DNA from: Rhodoplanes sp046000175
Lineage (GTDB): Bacteria; Pseudomonadota; Alphaproteobacteria; Rhizobiales; Xanthobacteraceae
Assembly (NCBI RefSeq): GCF_046000175.1
Contig: NZ_JBEOMB010000049.1
Location: 1-64,000 of the forward strand
Direction: 5' to 3'
Length of the DNA: 64,000 nt
Position 1 is the stretch's first letter. Every line of letters begins with the position of its first letter. The translations under genes were made by a program, and so were the position numbers. This document shows, one piece after another, positions 33,462 through 42,176 of this stretch. Below the pieces are notes generated by a model. It was not told the DNA's origin, did not search any database, and saw nothing but the letters and a program-made list of their open reading frames with translations.

Positions 33462-34574
33462 ATGAAGGGGCGAACGCCGAAGAAGCTCGGGCTCGCGATC
33501 GTCGGCGCCGGCCGCGTCGGCCTGTTCCGCGGCGAGGTGGCGACCCGCCACCCCTCGGTCGAGTGGATCGGCATCGCCGAGCTCAGTCCCAACCGTGCGG
33601 CGAGCGTCGCCGACAAGATCGGCGCCGACTTCGTCACCAACAGCCACCGCGAGCTCTTGGCGCGGCCCGAGGTGAACTGCGTCATCATCGCGACCGACGA
33701 GCACCTGCACGTCGACCCGATCATGGCGGCGGTCGAGCGCGGCCTGCCGATGCTGATCGAGAAGCCGCTGGCGACCGACCTCGCAGCATCCGCCAAGGTG
33801 CTGGCCGAGATCGACAAGGCCGGGCTCGACGCCGTGGTCGGCTACACCCAGCGCTTCCGCCGCCGCTGGCTCGCCACCAAGGAAAAGTGCCGTTCCGGCG
33901 CGCTCGGCGAGATCGAGCTCGTCACCTCGCGGGCCTTCATGAATCGCCTGGTGGCGATCGACAACTACAAGCGCACCGACGATCCCGCGACCATCTCGCC
34001 GCTCGTCATCTCCGGCACGCACGCGCTCGACATCTGCATGTGGTGCCTGGAGGAGAAGACGCCGACCGAGGTCTACGCCCGCTCGGTCGACAAGGTCTTA
34101 GGCCCGCTCTACCAGGGCATCGACGCGACCGCCGGAATGATCATGTTCTCGGACGGCACCGTCTATCATCTCAGCATCTCCTGGGCCATGCCGGTGACCT
34201 GGCCGGCCGCCGTCTACAGCCTCGAGGTCGGCATCGCCGGCACGACCGGCGTGCTGACCATCGACGACACCCATCGCGACATCGTCCTCGCCGTCACCAA
34301 GCCGCAGTCGGAGGGCTACAATCCCGACGAGCGGCGCCTCGTCGACTTCATGGGCAGCTATCCGCCCGGCGACATGGCGCTCGGCGAGCTGCGCGGCCCG
34401 ATGGCGGAGGAAACCGTGTCGTGGCTCAACCGCATGGCGCTCGGCATCCCGACCGTCGCCGCCACGGCCGCCGAGGCCCACCGCAACCTGATGCTCACCA
34501 AGGCGCTCGACCTCTCCGCCAAGCGGAAGGCACCGGTGCCGCTGCCGCTCGACCCGGCCGAGCTGACCGCCTGA
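33462..34574 (+). CDS. Gfo/Idh/MocA-family oxidoreductase
   Basis: Cytoplasmic NAD(P)-dependent dehydrogenase of 370 residues. The Rossmann fold shows AIVGAGRVG at about residues 11-19, with the family motif EKPLATD in the middle and the substrate domain from GYTQRFRRRW onward; a histidine in SGTHALDICMWCLEE fits the catalytic D-x3-H region of inositol dehydrogenases. ATG at 33462 has GGGGAG six bases upstream. It is the first of four genes with a tripartite tricarboxylate transporter, so it probably oxidises or reduces the compound the transporter brings in (a sugar acid or cyclitol, by family analogy). Confidence 0.8.
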   Translation: MKGRTPKKLGLAIVGAGRVGLFRGEVATRHPSVEWIGIAELSPNRAASVADKIGADFVTNSHRELLARPEVNCVIIATDEHLHVDPIMAAVERGLPMLIEKPLATDLAASAKVLAEIDKAGLDAVVGYTQRFRRRWLATKEKCRSGALGEIELVTSRAFMNRLVAIDNYKRTDDPATISPLVISGTHALDICMWCLEEKTPTEVYARSVDKVLGPLYQGIDATAGMIMFSDGTVYHLSISWAMPVTWPAAVYSLEVGIAGTTGVLTIDDTHRDIVLAVTKPQSEGYNPDERRLVDFMGSYPPGDMALGELRGPMAEETVSWLNRMALGIPTVAATAAEAHRNLMLTKALDLSAKRKAPVPLPLDPAELTA

Positions 34575-34678
34575 TCGACGCGACGCGCGGTGCGCGACGA
34601 CGGCCGGACGATATTGCCGCCCGGCCCCGGCCATCAGCAGACGAGAGGCTCCGTCAGAGAGCCGCACGGAGGACGACC

Positions 34679-35683
34679 ATGTTGAACCGTCGAAGGGCCT
34701 TCGGCCTTCTGCTCGGGACCGCCTGCGCGGTCGCGCTCGCTCCGGTGATCGGCGCGCGCGCCGCCGAGGACCCGGCCAAGTATCCGAGCCAGCCGATCCG
34801 GGTGATCGTGCCGTTCGCGCCCGGCGGCGCATCGGACTTCGCGATGCGGCTGCTGCAGGCGCCGATGTCGCAGGCGCTCGGTCAGCAGATCGTCATCGAG
34901 AACCGCGCCGGCGCCGCCGGCAATGTCGGCATGGACGTCGCGGCGCGCGGCGCGCCGGACGGCTACACGGTGTTCTTCGGCAATGTCGGCACCGTGTCGA
35001 TCAACCCGACGCTGTTCCCCGACATGACGCTGAAGCCGGACAAGGCGTTCATCCCGGTGTCGGTCGCCTCGGAGACGCCGAGCGTCTTCATCGCCAATCC
35101 GAAGTTCCCGCCGAACACCATGAAGGAGCTGATCGACTACGCCAAGGGGCGGCCCGGCAAGGTGAACTTCGCCTCGCCCGGCAGCGGCAGCGTCGACCGG
35201 CTGGAGATGGAGCAGTTCCGCAAGGCCGCCGGTCTCGACATGAACCACGTGCCCTACAAGGGCGGCGCCGGGCCGGCCGTGGCCGACATCCTCGGCGGCC
35301 ATGTCGAGGTGATGTCGGTGACACTGCCCTCGGCGATGCCGCACATCAAGTCCGGCCGCATCAAGGTGCTGGCCATCACCGACGCGAAGCGCAACCCGAT
35401 CCTGCCCGACGTGCCGACCGTAGGCGAGCTCGGCTATCCGGACATCGTCGCCACCTCGTGGCAGGGCTTCCTGGTGCCGGCCGGCACGCCCAAGCCGATC
35501 GTCGACAAGCTGTTCCAGGCGATCGTCAAGGCGACCCAGGACCCGACCGTCAAGCAGCGCATGCAGGAAGGCGGCGTCACGGCGGTCGCGAGCGAGTCGC
35601 CCGAGGCGTTCAAGACCTTCATCGCCAAGGACACGGCCCGCTGGGCCAAGGTGATCGCAGAGTCCGGCGCCAAGCCGGACTGA
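34679..35683 (+). CDS. Tripartite tricarboxylate transporter substrate-binding protein (TctC/Bug)
   Basis: Periplasmic binding protein of 334 residues from the Bug (TctC) family. A signal peptide covers about residues 1-28 (RRRAFGLLLGTA then ARAAED). Hallmarks are YPSQPIRVIVPFAPGG, IENRAGAAGNVG, YTVFFGNVGTVSINP, VPYKGGAGPAVADILGGHV and DVPTVGELGYP. The start at 34679 has GGAGG upstream. It precedes tctB and tctA in the same direction after a 256-base space that carries a REP-like element. Substrates of the family range from citrate to terephthalate; this one is not predictable. Confidence 0.9.
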   Translation: MLNRRRAFGLLLGTACAVALAPVIGARAAEDPAKYPSQPIRVIVPFAPGGASDFAMRLLQAPMSQALGQQIVIENRAGAAGNVGMDVAARGAPDGYTVFFGNVGTVSINPTLFPDMTLKPDKAFIPVSVASETPSVFIANPKFPPNTMKELIDYAKGRPGKVNFASPGSGSVDRLEMEQFRKAAGLDMNHVPYKGGAGPAVADILGGHVEVMSVTLPSAMPHIKSGRIKVLAITDAKRNPILPDVPTVGELGYPDIVATSWQGFLVPAGTPKPIVDKLFQAIVKATQDPTVKQRMQEGGVTAVASESPEAFKTFIAKDTARWAKVIAESGAKPD

Positions 35684-35763
35684 GGACAGCAAAGCGCCGA
35701 CCGCCCGGGCCTCGCGGCCCGAAGCCGAGGCGATCGCGATGCCGACGAAGCACGCCCCGAATT

Positions 35764-35850
35764 CCGCTCGTCCCCGCGCAGGCGGGGACCCAGGGCCATG
35801 CGGCAAGCGCCGCCTGGATTCCCGCTTTCGCGGGAATGAGCGGAGTGCGT
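35764..35850. repeat. Dispersed REP-like element, family A
   Basis: CCGCTCGTCCCCGCGCAGGCGGGGACCCAGG then CTGGATTCCCGCTTTCGCGGGAATGAGCGG, within the space between tctC and tctB. Same orientation as at 1601-1690. Confidence 0.7.
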
Positions 35851-35939
35851 GGCGAGGTGTCGCGTAGCGACCTGTTCGCACCTCGCGTTCGGCGCCACGG
35901 CCGAAACGCGCCTGATCCGCCACTGCGAGGGAGGTGCCC

Positions 35940-36386
35940 GTGCGCCTGCGTCTCACGACCGATCTCGTCACCGGCCTCCTGTTCGTCTCGCTCGGCCTGT
36001 TCGCCATCGTGTACGGCTGGAGCTATCCGATCGGCACCCCGGCACGCATCGGCCCCGGCTACTATCCCCTGCTGGTCGCCTCCGGGCTCGTGCTGCTCGG
36101 GCTGATCCTGGTCGGCCGCTCGCTCGTGATCCCGGGCGAGCGCATCGAAGGGATCGCGCTGCGGCCGCTCGTCTTCGTGCTGCTCGGCACGCTCCTGTTC
36201 GGCCTCCTGGTCGAGAAGGCCGGCTTCGTGATCTCGGGCATCCTTGTCGTGGTGCTGGCACGGCTCGCCGACCGCGACTTCCGCCCGATCGAGGTCGCGC
36301 TGCTCGCCGCCGGCCTCGTCGCCTTCATCGCCCTCCTGTTCTGGCTCGGCCTCAGCCTGCCGCTCCACCCCTTCCCGCGCTGGTGA
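35940..36386 (+). CDS. Tripartite tricarboxylate transporter small membrane subunit (TctB)
   Basis: Inner-membrane protein of 148 residues with four hydrophobic segments (TTDLVTGLLFVSLGLFAIVYG, YPLLVASGLVLLGLILVG, PLVFVLLGTLLFGLLV, and the pair near the end). It is the small TctB subunit that supports the large TctA permease. GTG at 35940 is chosen because GGGAGG lies five bases before it; GTG at 35934 overlaps that site. Seven bases separate it from tctA, so the two are translated together. Confidence 0.85.
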   Translation: MRLRLTTDLVTGLLFVSLGLFAIVYGWSYPIGTPARIGPGYYPLLVASGLVLLGLILVGRSLVIPGERIEGIALRPLVFVLLGTLLFGLLVEKAGFVISGILVVVLARLADRDFRPIEVALLAAGLVAFIALLFWLGLSLPLHPFPRW

Positions 36387-36393
36387 GGCCGTC

Positions 36394-37902
36394 ATGGACA
36401 TCCTGAGCAATCTCGCGCTCGGCTTCTCGGTCGCGCTCGATCCGATCAATCTCGTCTATGCGTTCCTGGGCGTGCTGCTCGGTACCGCGATCGGCGTGCT
36501 GCCGGGCCTCGGCCCGGTCGCCACCATCTCGATCCTGCTGCCCGTCACCTTCACGCTGCAGCCGCAGGCGGCCATCATCATGCTGGCCGGCATCTACTAC
36601 GGCGCCGCCTATGGCGGCTCGACCACGGCGATCCTGGTCAACCTGCCGGGCGAGTCCTCCTCGGTCGTGACGACGCTCGACGGCTATCAGATGGCGCGGC
36701 AGGGCAAGGCGGGACTGGCGCTCGCCACCGCCGCGCTGTCGTCCTTCATGGCCGGCACGATCGCGACCTTCATCATCGCCTTCGCGGCGCCCGCCTTGGC
36801 CGAGTTCGCCCTCGACTTCGGACCCGCCGACTACTTCTCGCTGATGGTGTTCGGCCTGGTCGCCGCCGTGATCCTGGCGCACGGCTCGGTCGTCAAGGCG
36901 ATCGGCATGATCCTCACCGGCATCCTGCTCGGCACCATGGGCATCGACGTGAACTCGAGCCTGCCGCGCTTCACCTTCGGGGTGCCGCAGTTCGGCGACG
37001 GTATCGATTTCGCCGTCATCGCGATGGGCATCTTCGGCATCGGCGAGACCATCGCAAATCTCGGCCGCGGCGCGGAGGCGCGCGAGTACGTGAAGGACTA
37101 CAAGGGGCTTTGGCCGTCGCCGCACGACCTGAAGGCGATCGTCAAGCCGGCGGCGCGCGGCACGGCGCTCGGCGCCGCGCTGGGAATCCTGCCGGGCGGC
37201 GGGCCGGTGCTCGCCTCGTTCTCGGCCTATGCGCTGGAGAAGCGCATCGCCCGCGAGCCGGACCGCTTCGGTCGCGGCGCCATCGAGGGCGTCGCGGCAC
37301 CGGAGGCCGCCAACAACGCCGCCTCGCAGACCGCGTTCATCCCGCTGCTCACGCTCGGCCTGCCGGCGAGCCCGGTGATGGCCCTGATGGTCGGCGCCCT
37401 GATGATGCACGGCCTCTATGCCGGGCCGCAGCTCATCGCCGAGAAGCCCGACCTGTTCTGGGGCCTCGTCGCCTCGATGTGGATCGGCAACCTGCTGCTC
37501 GTCGTCCTCAACCTGCCGCTGGTCGGCGTGTGGGCGCGCCTGCTCACCGTGCCGTATCGCCTGCTCTACCCGTCGATCCTGCTGATCTGCTGCATCGGCG
37601 TCTACTCGATCCGCAACGACGCCCTCGACGTGATCATCGCCAGCGTGTTCGGCCTGGTCGGCTACGTGCTGCAGCGCCTGCAATGCGAGCCGGCGCCGCT
37701 GCTGCTCGGCTTCATCCTCGGGCCGCTGATCGAGGAGAACCTGCGCCGCGCGCTCCTCATCTCGCACGGCAGCCCGGCCGTGTTCGTCGAGCGCCCGATC
37801 AGCCTCGTGTTTCTGATCCTCACCGCCATCGTGGTGCTGATCCTCCTTCTCCCCGCCATCCGCTCCGGCCGCGCCAAGGTCTTTGCGGAGGAGACGAGCT
37901 GA
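36394..37902 (+). CDS. Tripartite tricarboxylate transporter large permease (TctA)
   Basis: Large membrane permease of 502 residues with around eleven hydrophobic segments. TctA landmarks are FLGVLLGTAIGVLPGLGPVATIS near residues 22-50, YYGAAYGGSTTAILVNLPGES, the central ALGAALGILPGGGPVLASF and VAAPEAANNAASQTAFIPLL loops, and FILGPLIEENLRRALL at the C-terminal end. It couples uptake of a carboxylate to an ion gradient, with the TctC binding protein delivering substrate. It ends the four-gene set starting with the Gfo/Idh/MocA oxidoreductase. Confidence 0.9.
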   Translation: MDILSNLALGFSVALDPINLVYAFLGVLLGTAIGVLPGLGPVATISILLPVTFTLQPQAAIIMLAGIYYGAAYGGSTTAILVNLPGESSSVVTTLDGYQMARQGKAGLALATAALSSFMAGTIATFIIAFAAPALAEFALDFGPADYFSLMVFGLVAAVILAHGSVVKAIGMILTGILLGTMGIDVNSSLPRFTFGVPQFGDGIDFAVIAMGIFGIGETIANLGRGAEAREYVKDYKGLWPSPHDLKAIVKPAARGTALGAALGILPGGGPVLASFSAYALEKRIAREPDRFGRGAIEGVAAPEAANNAASQTAFIPLLTLGLPASPVMALMVGALMMHGLYAGPQLIAEKPDLFWGLVASMWIGNLLLVVLNLPLVGVWARLLTVPYRLLYPSILLICCIGVYSIRNDALDVIIASVFGLVGYVLQRLQCEPAPLLLGFILGPLIEENLRRALLISHGSPAVFVERPISLVFLILTAIVVLILLLPAIRSGRAKVFAEETS

Positions 37903-37929
37903 GGAGGCCGCAGCATCTGCCGACCTCCG

Positions 37930-38046
37930 CGTGTCCCGGCGAAAGCCGGGACCCAGGGGCGACACGGCGGGACCTCGGCGACGCCTCGTCCGTTCGCTCC
38001 TCGTGTCCCGGGTCACGGCGCGTTGCGCCGTGCCGGGGACACGAGG
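37930..38046. repeat. REP-like element, family B relative
   Basis: GTGTCCCGGCGAAAGCCGGGACCCAGGGGC followed by CGTGTCCCGGGTCACGGCGCGTTGCGCCGTGCCGGGGACACGAGG. It lies in the convergent space between tctA and the isochorismatase-fusion gene and may help end transcription from both sides. Confidence 0.6.
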
Positions 38047-38071
38047 ATCGAACGTGCGGCGATCTCGGACG

Positions 38072-39058
38072 CTACAGCACCATCCCCGGCTCGAAGAACT
38101 CGACCTTGGTGCCGTCCGGATCGGCGACATAGATGGTCAGCCCGTAGATGCCGTCGTGCAGCGGCTGAAAGAACATGACACCGGCCGCCTCGAGGCGCGC
38201 CGCGAGCGCCCGCACGTCCTTCACCTGGAACGCCATGTGGTCGATCTGGCGGGCGCCGGCGCCGCCCGAGGTGAGCGCCAGCCCCTGCACGAAGGGCACG
38301 AAGGGCCGCCCGTCCGGCAGCGGCTTCGCGACGCGCGGCGTGAAGCCGACGAGGTCCGCGTAGAAGCGCCGCGACGCCTCGATGTCGGCGACCTGCAGCA
38401 GCATGTGGGCGAACGACACGATCCGCGGCGCCAGCTTCGCATCGACCCAGGCGCTCACCTCGCCGGATCCCGCGAGCACACAGAAATACTGCGCCCACAC
38501 CTTCTGGGCCGTCTCCTCCCAGGCGGCGTTGACGCCCGAGATGCAGTCCGTCACGGCGACGACGTCGTAGTCGCGCAGATAGGCTTCGCGGATCGAGGTC
38601 TCGACGCAGGCATTGGTCGTCGTGCCGGTGACGAACAGCGTCGTCACGCCGAGCTGGCGCAGCAGGATCTCCAGCCGCGTCTCGTGGAAGGCGCCGAAGC
38701 GGTGCTTGCGCAGCACGAAGGTCGGGTTCTTGGCGGCGAGCTCCTTCAGCTCGTCGACGATCGCGGCGTCCCAGCTTCCGGCCAGGCACGACACCTGCTT
38801 GCGCCACGCCGTGTGGGCGGCGAGCCTCTTTCGCGCCCGGCTGGCGTCGACGGCGAAATGCTCCTGCACGGTCCAGATCACCGGCACGCCGGCATTCTGG
38901 AACTTCTCCACCAGCGCCCTGGTCGGCCCGACGATGGTCTTCAGCCGGCCGACATCGACTCCGGAGACCCCGAGCGTGCCGTTCTCGTGCAGGAAGCCGT
39001 TCTGCATGTCGATGACGAGCAGCGCGGCGCTCTCGATCTCGATGGCGTCCAGCGACAT
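38072..39058 (-). CDS. Isochorismatase-family hydrolase fused to a VOC (glyoxalase-like) domain
   Basis: A 328-residue two-domain enzyme. Residues 1-205 are an isochorismatase-like cysteine hydrolase with the full catalytic triad: D17 in VIDMQNGF, K118 in VLRKHRFGAF and C151 in TNACVETS. Relatives hydrolyse amides or carbamoyl groups (nicotinamidase, N-carbamoylsarcosine amidase, RutB). Residues about 214-328 form a vicinal-oxygen-chelate domain: FAHMLLQVADIEASRRFYADLVG, QIDHMAFQVKDV and the metal-type YVADPDGTKVEFFEP. The two families are rarely joined. It is last in a minus-strand set with an unknown protein, a hydantoinase-type amidohydrolase and an ABC transporter, so it probably performs a late step in that pathway. 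Confidence 0.85.
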   Translation of the reverse strand: MSLDAIEIESAALLVIDMQNGFLHENGTLGVSGVDVGRLKTIVGPTRALVEKFQNAGVPVIWTVQEHFAVDASRARKRLAAHTAWRKQVSCLAGSWDAAIVDELKELAAKNPTFVLRKHRFGAFHETRLEILLRQLGVTTLFVTGTTTNACVETSIREAYLRDYDVVAVTDCISGVNAAWEETAQKVWAQYFCVLAGSGEVSAWVDAKLAPRIVSFAHMLLQVADIEASRRFYADLVGFTPRVAKPLPDGRPFVPFVQGLALTSGGAGARQIDHMAFQVKDVRALAARLEAAGVMFFQPLHDGIYGLTIYVADPDGTKVEFFEPGMVL

Positions 39059-39094
39059 TTTTCTAGCTCCTCGGCCGGGATGCCGGCTCTTCTT

Positions 39095-39781
39095 TCACGG
39101 GTTCGACGGCGTGTCGAGCGACGGTGTGTCGAGCGACGATGCGCCGGCCCACTGCGCGGCGGGCAGCGCAAAGCCGGTGGCGAAGTCGTTGCCCGCATGA
39201 TCGCGGCCGCGCACCAGCCACAGCGGCCGCGTCGCGAGATTGACCAGCACGCGCCGCTCGGCGCCGCATTGGTTCTGCGGCGCGCGCGGATCGCGAACGT
39301 AGCGCGAGGTCGCCGGCATGTAACGGAGCGCGAGGATCGGCCCGGACGCCAGCGGCGCCGCCGGCGCGGCGCTCGCGAGTCGCGTGATGTCGACGAGTCG
39401 CATTGCGCCGTCGGCGAGCGTGAGAAGAACCAGCGCGCCGGCGAGCGGCTCCACCGGCCACCACGCCGCCTCGTCGCGGTCCAGCGCGGCGGCGCCTGAG
39501 AGAATCTCGCTGTCCCACAGCACGAGGTCGGGGCCGAGCACGGCCTCGACCGCATTGAGCACGGCGGCGCTCTCGCCGATGTCGAGAAAGCTCCAGGCGT
39601 CGGCGACGCAGACGTGGCGGCCGAACGGATTGTGGACGCCGCACAGAAGCTCCGGCCACGGCCTCTCGGCGAGCGCCCGGGTCGCGGCGGCACGCACCGG
39701 CGCGAGCAGGTGCTCGGGCAGCGGCGGGGCCGCCGCCCAGCCGGCGTCGCGCCAGCTCTCCGGTGGGCTCGTCGTGATCAT
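39095..39781 (-). CDS. Unknown protein, faint phytanoyl-CoA dioxygenase-like segment
   Basis: Cytoplasmic protein of 228 residues. The stretch with HVCVADAWSFLDIGESAAVLNAVEAVLGPDLVLWDSEI resembles the non-catalytic start of Fe(II)/2-oxoglutarate phytanoyl-CoA dioxygenases, and a later LVLLTLADGAMRLVD and RRVLVNLATRPLW could be jelly-roll strands, but a clear HxD...H iron site is not evident. The C-terminus repeats SLDTP twice, from a 15-base DNA duplication at about 39111-39140. Its ATG starts two bases after the amidohydrolase stop (TGAGATG), so translation is coupled to that enzyme. I cannot assign a function. Confidence 0.6.
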   Translation of the reverse strand: MITTSPPESWRDAGWAAAPPLPEHLLAPVRAAATRALAERPWPELLCGVHNPFGRHVCVADAWSFLDIGESAAVLNAVEAVLGPDLVLWDSEILSGAAALDRDEAAWWPVEPLAGALVLLTLADGAMRLVDITRLASAAPAAPLASGPILALRYMPATSRYVRDPRAPQNQCGAERRVLVNLATRPLWLVRGRDHAGNDFATGFALPAAQWAGASSLDTPSLDTPSNP

Positions 39782-39782
39782 C

Positions 39783-41126
39783 TCAGTCCGGGCGGATGAC
39801 GCAGCGGCCGCGGCCGTAGCGTTCCACGACCGCACCGTTCTCGTGGACCACGTCGCCCCGCGACACGGTGAGCACCGGCCAGCCTTTGAGCGTCCAGCCC
39901 TCGTAGATGCAATGGCCGTGGCCGGTGTGATGGACGGTGCGCTCCTCGTCGAGATCGACCAGCACGAGGTCGGCGTCGGCGCCCGCCTGCAGCGAGCCCT
40001 TCCGCGGCCACAGGCCGAAGCGGCGCGCCGGATGATAGGAGTTGAGCTGCACCAGCCGGGACAGCGACAGCCCGCGCTGATGCACGCCGAAATGCAGGAG
40101 CAGCGACAGCTCCCACGGGAAGCTGACGACGCCCGGCACCTCGGTCCAGATGTTCTCGCCCTTCTTCGGCACGAACGGCACGTGATCGGTGCCGAGGCTG
40201 TACACCGAGCCGTCGAGCACGCCGCGCCAGAGTCCTTCGAGCTCGCCGCGGTCGCGCAGCGGCGGCGAGATCTTCGCCTTCATGTCGAGGTCGGGATCGT
40301 AGCAGGTGCGGGTGAGGTAGTGCGGGCAGGTCTCCACCGTCACATCGATGCCGCGGCCGCGCGCTTCCGCGGCGAGCACCGGGCCCTGCCCCACCGAGGT
40401 GTGGACGAGATGCAGCGGGCAACCGGTGCGCTCGGCCAGGAAGATCATCCGCTTGATGGTCTCCTCCTCGCAGAAGGCCGGGCGCGACTCGCTGTAGACG
40501 CCGAGATCCTGGCGGCCGGTCGCCTTCATCTCGTCCTTCAGCCACGTTGCGATTCCGGTGTTCTCGCAATGCACGCTGATCACGCCGCCGGGGATCTGCT
40601 TCAGATGCCGCATGGTGGCGTAGACCCAGCCGTCGGTCGCCGGGACGATGCCGATCGGGTTGTCGGGCTCGTAGCCGAAATAGCACTTGAACGAGCGCAC
40701 CCCGGTCTCGCGAACGATGTCCGGGATCTCGTGGATGTGCTCCTCGCGCTGGATGCCGAAATGGAAGCCGAAGTCGATCAGGCTGTTCGCTTCGCCGACG
40801 GCGCGCCGCTCCTTGTAGAACGGCACGTAGGGGCCGCTCTTGTTGCGGATGTAGAGGAGCACCGTGGTGACGCCGCCGCTCGCCGCCGCCGCCGTCTCCG
40901 AGCGCATGTCCTCGTCGTAGGGGTAGTTGACGCCGAGATGGCAGTGCGGGTCGATCACGCCCGGCATCAGCACCCGGCCCTCGGCGTCGATCGTGCGGGT
41001 GGCGTCGGGCAGCGCGTCGTTCGTGCCGGTGAGGACGATGCGTCCGTTCGTCACCGCGACGCCGCCGAAGAACTCGCCGTCGTGATCGACGACGCGGGCG
41101 TTCTTGATGACCAGTTCGGCCTTCAT
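39783..41126 (-). CDS. Hydantoinase/dihydropyrimidinase-family amidohydrolase
   Basis: Cytoplasmic cyclic-amide hydrolase of 447 residues in the dihydroorotase / D-hydantoinase / allantoinase superfamily. Binuclear metal ligands are all visible: H61 and H63 in DPHCHLG, the carbamylated-type lysine K147 in SFKCYFGY, H186 in SVHCEN, H242 in LVHTS and the aspartate in GTDHVPF near residue 314. Start is the ATG at 41126, with GAGAG upstream. The gene precedes the coupled unknown gene and the isochorismatase-VOC fusion and follows an ABC transporter. It most likely opens a hydantoin-, pyrimidine- or imide-type ring after uptake. Confidence 0.85.
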   Translation of the reverse strand: MKAELVIKNARVVDHDGEFFGGVAVTNGRIVLTGTNDALPDATRTIDAEGRVLMPGVIDPHCHLGVNYPYDEDMRSETAAAASGGVTTVLLYIRNKSGPYVPFYKERRAVGEANSLIDFGFHFGIQREEHIHEIPDIVRETGVRSFKCYFGYEPDNPIGIVPATDGWVYATMRHLKQIPGGVISVHCENTGIATWLKDEMKATGRQDLGVYSESRPAFCEEETIKRMIFLAERTGCPLHLVHTSVGQGPVLAAEARGRGIDVTVETCPHYLTRTCYDPDLDMKAKISPPLRDRGELEGLWRGVLDGSVYSLGTDHVPFVPKKGENIWTEVPGVVSFPWELSLLLHFGVHQRGLSLSRLVQLNSYHPARRFGLWPRKGSLQAGADADLVLVDLDEERTVHHTGHGHCIYEGWTLKGWPVLTVSRGDVVHENGAVVERYGRGRCVIRPD

Positions 41127-41249
41127 GGGAGGTCTCTCGATGGGGGTCGGGTGGTGATGGCGTGATGCGGACGTGAGTTCGGACGTGATTTGGTCAGGAG
41201 CGGGACTGCACTGCGTTCGGCCCGTCGTGAGACGGAATGCCGTGCCCCG

Positions 41250-41335
41250 GGCTCCGCTCATGCCCGCGAAGGCGGGCATCCAGGTGCCCCATGCCGTGTC
41301 GCCCTGGGTCCCCGCCTTCGCGGGGACGAGCGGAT
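41250..41335. repeat. Dispersed REP-like element, family A
   Basis: GCTCCGCTCATGCCCGC...GCGGGCATCCAGG then CCCTGGGTCCCCGCC...GCGGGGACGAGCGG, in the space between the amidohydrolase gene and the ABC ATPase gene. Confidence 0.7.
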
Positions 41336-41363
41336 TGTAGACGCCTCGGAACGGTCACGGCGG

Positions 41364-42176
41364 CTACCCCTTCGTCAGCACGCCGCGGGCCTCGAAGATG
41401 CCGCGGATCTGCGACATGTGGTCGATGAAGGCCGGATCGGTGCGGCTGCGCCAGCTGCGCGGCCGCTCGATCGCGACGCCGAGATCGAGGTCGACGCGGC
41501 CGGGGCGCGGCGACATCACCAGCACGCGGTCGGCGAGAAAGACAGCCTCCTCGATCGAGTGGGTGATGAACAGCACCGTGTTGCCGACCGACAGCCACAT
41601 CGCCTGCAGATCCGTGATCATCTGCTCGCGGGTGAGCGCATCGGGCGCGCCGAACGGCTCGTCCATCAGGAGGAGGCCGGGCTCTTGCACGAGGGCGCGG
41701 CAGATCGCGGTACGCTGGCGCATCCCGCCCGACAGCTCGCTCGGATATTTTTCGGCGAAGCCGCCGAGCCCGACCTGCTCGAGCAGGCGCTCGGCCTTCG
41801 GCAGATAGTCCTGCTTGCGCCAGCCCTTGATCTCGATGGGCAGCAGGATGTTGTCCATCACGGTGCGCCAGTAGAGCAGGAGATCGGTCTGGAACACCAC
41901 GCCGACTTTTGCGTGCGGTCTTTTCACTTCCTCGCCGTCGACGAGGATGCGGCCCGTCGAGCAGCGGGCGAGGCCAGCGACCAGCGACAGCAGCGTGCTC
42001 TTGCCGCAGCCGGACGGGCCGACGATGGCGACGAACTCGCCGGGCGCGATCGACAGATCCACCCGGTCGAGCGCCAGCAGATCGCTGCCGTCGCGCAGCT
42101 CGTAGGTCTTGGTGACGTTCTCGATCGCGACCGACACGCCGTGCAGGCGGGTGGTGGCGGGCGTCGGGTCCTTCAT
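41364..42176 (-). CDS. ABC transporter ATP-binding protein (SsuB/TauB type)
   Basis: Cytoplasmic ATPase of 270 residues for an NMT1/SsuA-type importer. Motifs: Walker A GPSGCGKST, Q-loop VGVVFQTDLLLYW, signature LSGGMRQR, Walker B LLLMDEPFG and the H-loop ITHSIEEA. The D-loop region reads GAPDALTRE where relatives generally have GALDALTRE; the key aspartate is kept. Its ATG shares four bases with the permease stop (ATGA), so the two are coupled. The C-terminal tail mentions RTDPAFIDH-, as in SsuB/TauB proteins. Cargo is inferred from neighbours as a cyclic amide or ureide. Confidence 0.9.
   Translation of the reverse strand: MKDPTPATTRLHGVSVAIENVTKTYELRDGSDLLALDRVDLSIAPGEFVAIVGPSGCGKSTLLSLVAGLARCSTGRILVDGEEVKRPHAKVGVVFQTDLLLYWRTVMDNILLPIEIKGWRKQDYLPKAERLLEQVGLGGFAEKYPSELSGGMRQRTAICRALVQEPGLLLMDEPFGAPDALTREQMITDLQAMWLSVGNTVLFITHSIEEAVFLADRVLVMSPRPGRVDLDLGVAIERPRSWRSRTDPAFIDHMSQIRGIFEARGVLTKG

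Noticed and set aside
36352..38130. 592-codon minus-strand frame opposite tctA
   Set aside because: Composition-driven antisense frame rich in R, D and H; tctA is a well-conserved transporter gene.
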